64,000 nucleotides of DNA from Neolentinus lepideus HHB14362 ss-1 (taxonomy: Eukaryota; Basidiomycota; Agaricomycetes; Gloeophyllales; Gloeophyllaceae), in contig KV425624.1 in NCBI GenBank assembly GCA_001632425.1, positions 26,440 to 90,439 on the forward strand, in the 5' to 3' direction. The position numbers and the translations under genes are program-made. Positions 58,836 to 64,000 of the stretch are shown piece by piece. Each line of letters begins with the position of its first letter. Positions within the stretch are counted from its first letter, which is position 1. Under the pieces are notes generated by a model that searched no databases, was not told the origin of the DNA, and worked only from the letters and a program-made list of their open reading frames with translations.

Positions 58836-59766
58836 ATGTCTACGTTGCCCGACGTCTTAGGGGCCAGCGATGAGCCCAAGAAGTCCAAAAGCCCACTGCC
58901 GACGTGGGTTCCAGTTTCACTCGTAAGTATCCACACTCACAACCTCTCCTCATCCGGTTTCACCATGTATAGCTGCTAGCTTGCAGTGACAACAGCAGCC
59001 CTCGCGCTACCCCTCTATCTCTTAAAGCGGCACAAAGCCCACCACCTATGTCAATTACAAAAGAGCGCGCCACCAGCGCGGAGGAACGTCAGGGCGCAAG
59101 CTGTCGTGTCTCGGCCGACTCCTACAGCCAGTGTCCGCCGACCTATACAATATCCTCAGCCGAAGACGAGCTCTGGAGCATCGGAGAAGGCGCAAGCGGA
59201 ATTTGACGACGGGTTCAATGCTCCGTTGATGGGATTTAAAGCGTTCGGGATCGCCACGCTTGGCGTTTGGACGTGCGCGGTGGGCGGAGTGTGGGGCGTG
59301 AAGGCTTATACGGGTGTTCAGAATGCAAGTCTCTCTCCGCTATCTTACCTTCCCCATGCAATCATTTCACTTTCCCTTGCTCACGTTGGTCTGCCAGATT
59401 CAAGAGTTCGGCGAATACATGCGCCTTACTCTCCTCCTCAAAATGCCTGGGCTCGCAGCGCGCCTCCACCGGTCGCCTGATGCTGACCCTGAACCAGAGC
59501 CTGACTTGCCTACCTCAACTTCTATCGCTGCTGCTTCTCTAGGGGCTGCACAAACTTCACCGTTGAACGAGACGCGAACCCCATGGACTTGGCCCGAAGC
59601 CGAAAATCGCCTCAGGACAGCGTTCGACGAGCGCGGATTTTCGGGGTGGGCGGAGGCAGTGCTGCGGGAGGTGGAGGCGGAGGCACGAGTTGAGAGGTTG
59701 AAGAGGGGCCTAGAGTCTCAGCAGGAGGCAAAGCATGGATTAGAATCTGAGGGTAGGACTAGATGA
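58836..59766 (+). CDS. TMEM242-like small membrane protein
   Basis: Model: join(58836..58922, 58980..59324, 59398..59766), 266 aa. The start MSTLPDVLGASDEPKKSK is followed by a first hydrophobic helix (LLAVTTAALALPLYLL, across the first junction). The core block is APLMGFKAFGIATLGVWTCA, then VGGVWGVKAYTGVQN, joined to IQEFGEYMRLTLLLKMPG. This resembles the TMEM242 pattern of a glycine-rich helix followed by a short (H/Q)EF motif. Animal TMEM242 helps assemble mitochondrial ATP synthase; applying that here is inference. The second intron must use a GC donor (AAT|GCAAGT at 59325), since the nearby GT shifts the frame. The C-terminal tail is a charged helix (EAENRLRTAFDERGFSGWAE). Confidence 0.7.
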
Positions 59767-61389
59767 GATGAGACCGGATGAGTATCGGAGGCGATCTTGG
59801 ATCATCACCTTTTTCTGCGATGAGTGTGTGGTCATATATTGTCATCGTCATCTGTTATGTGCTTCGTACGGGCCGTGAATCGAAGGCAAGATTATCCCCC
59901 AGCGTATTTGCAGTAAGGTGAGTGGGAGATTGAGATCGGTACGTCACTTGTGCCATCTTTATGCATATATACTAATCACAGTCATATTTGCCACCTAATA
60001 CCCATTCCACCAGGGTTGGCATATTAGCCACAACGATTGACATAATTCGGGAGAGGAAAAGGCGAGGAATTGAAGGAGGAGTGGTACAACAGTTCATTGC
60101 ACGAGAACACTAGCGATGTGTATAACCCTCGTTGCTCGATTGCTGGCAACGAGTATTCTACACATTTCTTGTGTTGTAATGGCTGACGGGTCTCTACGCG
60201 ATAAAGGATAGATCAGGAGGGCTCGGGGATGGACATGCAGGTGCAAGGCTCAATGTTCCAAGTTCCAAGTCCATCTCATCACGGCCAAAAATTGAGGAAT
60301 TTGCAGTCTGCTCACATTAAGATTGATCAAATCTTGCTCGTCGCGGATGGACAGCGGACAACCTAACTCAGGCTCGAGATCTTGAAGGCGGCATGCGCTG
60401 GGTGGGTGACGACGACTGAAGAGCTTCAGAACAGCCGTATGCGTCGAATAGGCCGGCGATGGCCGCAATACCAATCTGGACGCTGAGAGTGCTGCACTTG
60501 GACACCAAGGTACCTCACGAATCATTGGCATCATCTATGACCGTCTATCGACCTACGCTTAGGTTTAACTGATGTCAGAATTATATGGCGAAGCTGTGGT
60601 GCTGAAGATGTCAAGGCGTAAGTCAGTTGGTGTATTCTAAAGTATAAATGCTGACCCCTGCGGTGCTTGAATATCCTAGCTTCAATTCGATTCCTAGCTG
60701 ACGTGGCTCGCATATCGAACCTCTCCGAGTTTTTCGAATGCCCCTCTTGTCGACTCCAGCCTTCGATGTCTTGTCTCACTCTATCCCAAACGCTGTCATA
60801 CGAAATAGCTGGGTTTCGACTTGATAAGAGCTGCCGAATGTCAAATCCTTCTACGCAGGTAACCCGACGGGTCAGACTGTATTCCCTGTCGTCTTCCTCA
60901 TCTGGGAGAAGGGCGACTTGACCGGTGTAGGCGAACTACCGAGACTCTTCCGTACTCACGCATCTTATTGGGCTGTGCAAGTGGAGACTGTATTACTTAC
61001 GGATCGCGGCGTAAGACGCTCCTATGTTGTGCACCAACGGAGCCAAATACAGCATGGGCTTGGGAATCTCAAGAGGTCGAAGACTGGTTGGTACGTTATG
61101 GATCACTTGCAGGGTCATTAATGTACCGTTCCATCCAGATGAACTGCGTTGCAAGAGACCGACGCTCTATTCAAGATTTAACTGTAAGCAGGTTGTGCCA
61201 TAATATCGTCCTGTAGATGCTTACCGCCCCACTATAAGCCCTCGTGATTGCTGTTTCTGCTTCGACTTCCAGATTATCTGCGTCTTCTATTTCTGGCCAA
61301 AGTGTTCCCTGGCGGCCTGGCTCAGCTATGGCGTCCTCTTATAGCTCAATCCTGGTCGATTATTGGAACCCGCTTTCACATCAGTGACC
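59767..61389. other. Intergenic, no gene recognised
   Basis: Short ORFs on both strands lack domains. A reading at about 60850-61010 (TGQTVFPVVFLIWEKGDLTG, FRTHASYWAVQVETVLLTD) looks protein-like, but no start or splice context was found. It may be a gene remnant. Confidence 0.4.
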
Positions 61390-63055
61390 ATGGCTAAACC
61401 ACAAGTCCTGCTCTTAGGTTTTCTCGACACGAAAGAGGCTGAGCATAGGTTCGTGAAGGGGTTACTGGAAGAGAAGGGATGCAAGGTGGTCATTGTCGAC
61501 ACGTCAATTCAGGTCTGGTCCGTACTTTCTCCTTCGTTCCGGTATACTGACATGGTCCTCGCGCTCTGCAAGCACGAGACGGAGCTTTCTCGTCAAGCGG
61601 TCCATCCGCCGCCGTCGGTATGCTCGGAAGTCGACACTACGCTCGCGCACGTTCGCAGCCTCCACCGAGCGGAGGCCCTGAAGTTGATGACCGCTGGTGC
61701 CCTCAACATCGCCAGGAGGTACGAGCAGGAAGACCAGCTACATGGCATAATAGGCATGGGCGGGTCGACCACCACCGCGCTCGTCTGCGACGTCATGAGA
61801 GACATCAAGATTGGCGTGCCGAAGATTTGTGTGTCCACAATGGCGAGTGGAGATACGAGGCCGTATATTGGGGACAGTGATATTTGTTTGATGCCTTCCA
61901 TCGGTTCGTCCTTTGAGTTAGTCATGCGACTGGATGACTGACAGGCGATGTTCGTTGCCAGCGGATATCTCGGGGTCCTTGAACGTGCTTTCTACCCGTA
62001 TTCTAACGAACGCTACTTCTGCTATGGCCGGGATGGCTCACGCTTTCAAGGAGTATTCCGAATCAAGCAATTTCAGTGCGGATGATGAACAAGCGAAACA
62101 TCTGGTGGCTGTGACGATGTTTGGGTTGACCACTCCAGGTGTGAATGCTGCTTGTGAGAGACTTCGGAGCTTCAAGGACCCTCAATCTGGACAACGATTG
62201 TACGAGCCCGTTGTCTTCCACTGTACAGGCTCTGGAGGGAGAACGATGGAGAGGTTGATTGCTGAGAAGGTGGGTCCGAAAGGATGCTCGCTGTGGTCGC
62301 GATTGATATGTACTTCGATCGCAGTGGTTCCATGCTGTCCTTGACCTTACCACGACGGAACTCGCTGACGAACAATGCGGCGGTATCCTGTCTGCTGGAC
62401 CTACCCGCCTAACTGCTGCAGGTAAGGCGGGAATCCCGCAAGTAGTGTCACTAGGAGCTCTTGACATGGTACGTAACTGTGTCCCTTACCTCAATACACA
62501 GCATATTGAAGCATTTGTTGCGTGATACAGTGTAACTTCGGGCCGCGCTCAACAGTACCTGAGAAGTACGCACACCGTACTCTGTATGAACACAACTCCA
62601 GCATTACCCTCCTCCGTACATCACCTGCGGAATGTCGCCAGATGGGATGTGAGATGGCGAAGCGTCTGTCCCAAGGCCACGGTCCTTTGTTAATTGTTAT
62701 ACCGAAGAAAGGCTGGTCAGGCATTGACGTCAAAGGCGGGCCTTTTTGGGATCCAGAAGCTGACAAGGCGCTTGTGGATGAGTTGAAGGATGGCTTCCAG
62801 CGCAGCGGAAGGGAGGTGGACCTTATTGAAGCGGAAGGAGACATCAACGACAAGGATACAGCGCACTTGATGGCTGACAAGTTGAACCAGTTGATGGCTA
62901 AGTATGAGCAGGATGGTGCGCAGAGCAGTGGATTCACGGATGCTACTCAAACAGAGCCCAGAAATCTAACGGTGACCATAGTAATGGAGGGTACTGAAGG
63001 TTATCAAGGTGGGATCAGCGAGGGGACTGCTCAGGTAGTTTCGGACGACAGGTAA
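61390..63055 (+). CDS. Tm-1/UPF0261 family protein
   Basis: Model: join(61390..61512, 61573..61903, 61962..62269, 62325..62468, 62531..63055), 476 aa, all junctions in frame. The start MAKPQVLLLGFLDTKEAEHR is the family N-terminus. It is followed by LHGIIGMGGSTTTALVCDVM (glycine-rich nucleotide-binding-like loop), GVPKICVSTMASGDTRPYIG, MPSIADISGSLNVLSTRILT, VVFHCTGSGGRTMERLIAEK, WFHAVLDLTTTELADEQCGG and KAGIPQVVSLGALDM. The C-terminal half includes HNSSITLLRTSPAECRQMG and IPKKGWSGIDVKGGPFWDPE. Tomato Tm-1, a member, binds viral replication protein; microbial and fungal members have no settled function. The gene ends after this domain, without the C-terminal TIM-barrel domain found in some homologues, unless GTAATG at the stop is an unrecognised donor. 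Confidence 0.9.
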
Positions 63056-63286
63056 TGTCAGTCGTACAATCTGCAACAGACGAAGTATATAGATATTGGA
63101 AAAATCTTGGGGGTGTTTGTTCACCTGTATTCCGGGACGTCGCGCCGGATTGTCCGTGCCGCGTGTATGGGTCGTGGTAAGTCCGTCATCATTCATGAGG
63201 TGTCCTCTGCTTCAACAGCTATCACGCCGCTTGTTTGTAACTCCAGTCGGGACTTGGATATCTGGATAGCTGCGATCACCGGCGTT

Positions 63287-64000
63287 ATGTCTCATCATTC
63301 CGTGCATAGCCCAACTCCTGGAGCACAACAGAGGTCCAGACCAAAACCTGTTTATCAGCGGTGCACTGAGCTTTGGTTTGAAGACGGAAATGTGATATTT
63401 CAAGCGCAGATGACGTTTTTCCGCGTCCATCGCGGCGTCTTAGCGGCGAACTCGTCTGTATTCAAAGATATGTTCTCATTCCCGCAGCCGCCCACTGTGA
63501 CCATCGTACCCGAAGTCGAATTGCATGACACTGCGAAAGAGGTGGAACATTTCTTCAAGACGATCTTCATCGCAGGGTAAGGTTGTTCCCCGTTTATGGA
63601 TACGCGGGATACTGATACGCCTACTGTGCTAGGTACTATGATAGACATTGCAAAACAGACTTCGAGGTTGTTGCCGCTGTGCTACGACTCAGCACAAAAT
63701 ACGACGTTCCCAGCTATCGGCAGCGCGCAATTAAGCAGCTCGCCCTTGTCTTCCCGACGACACTGGACGCCTGGAACTCACGAGAAAGACGATCGCATCT
63801 GTACAGCAACTTCATCGAAAATGCTGGTGCCGTCGTGGGGTTAGCCCGCGAGACTCATGTGCGCGCCCTAATACCTTCGGCCATGTATACATGTTGCGAG
63901 AAAGGCACCGAGGCCATACTCAAGGCCAAAGCTAATCCCGCCACGTCGATACTGGGTTTGTCGAGCTATGACAGACGATGCTGTCTTCTAGGCCGACAGA
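63287..64000 (+). CDS. BTB/POZ domain protein (cut by window edge)
   Basis: Model: join(63287..63576, 63633..>64000). From the ATG at 63287 the protein reads MSHHSVHSPTPGAQQRSRPK, then the BTB core ELWFEDGNVIFQAQMTFFRV and HRGVLAANSSVFKDMFSFPQ, with VELHDTAKEVEHFFKTIF. Exon 2 continues in frame as YYDRHCKTDFEVVAAVLRLS and TKYDVPSYRQRAIKQLALVF, the usual end of the BTB fold in Agaricomycete paralogues. It continues into a conserved downstream region (ARETHVRALIPSAMYTCCEK). BTB domains mediate dimerisation or binding to Cul3 ligases; the target here is unknown. The 3' end lies outside the window. Confidence 0.88.

Noticed and set aside
61620..61880. 86-codon ORF in another frame of the Tm-1 family gene
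   Set aside because: Shadow of the real exon; the in-frame reading carries the conserved GMGGSTTT and TMASGDTRP motifs.

Overview
The window is nuclear DNA from a filamentous basidiomycete, most likely an Agaricomycete and probably Polyporales (inference). The evidence is small-exon genes with 45-60 bp introns (mostly GT-AG, two GC-AG), F-box/LRR and BTB proteins of the types expanded in these fungi, a fungal rhodopsin-like seven-helix protein, and Plavaka-family DNA transposons with their DUF6532 partner gene.

Layout. 1-5.7 kb is a gene-free repeat zone with duplicated blocks, a 132-bp-arm foldback and palindromes. 5.8-10.5 kb holds a histidine protein methyltransferase (HPM1/METTL18 type) and two F-box proteins. 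11.7-16 kb has a basidiomycete-specific conserved protein and an MFS monocarboxylate-type transporter, both on the minus strand. 16-22.9 kb has no gene I can support. 22.9-29.7 kb has a rhodopsin-like membrane protein, a secreted S1/P1 nuclease, an uncertain minus-strand gene and the kinetochore gene MIS12/MTW1.

29.9-51.9 kb is a transposon island of about 22 kb. Plavaka copy A (30589-37135) sits inside an older inverted-repeat element X (29881-38603). Plavaka copy C (45295-51664) sits inside Plavaka copy B (39033-51869). Each copy is close to 6.4-6.5 kb, starts and ends with CATCAGG/CCTGATG, is flanked by a 2-bp target duplication (TA, TC, TA), and carries a transposase and a DUF6532 gene transcribed head-to-head from a shared promoter region. 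C looks intact, A has one stop codon in the transposase, and B is heavily decayed, largely by C-to-T change at CpG. The island abuts MIS12 on the left and a broken sugar transporter on the right.

51.9-64 kb holds the sugar-transporter pseudogene, tRNA-Gly(GCC), a frameshifted P-loop ATPase-like gene, ribosomal protein eL14 divergent from a TMEM242-like membrane protein, a Tm-1/UPF0261 family gene, and a BTB gene cut by the window edge. The housekeeping genes (HPM1, eL14, MIS12) mark ordinary euchromatin interrupted by transposon insertion. HPM1 homologues modify ribosomal protein uL3, so two of them relate to the ribosome, but nothing indicates a functional cluster.

All exon boundaries were read by eye from splice consensus and reading frame.
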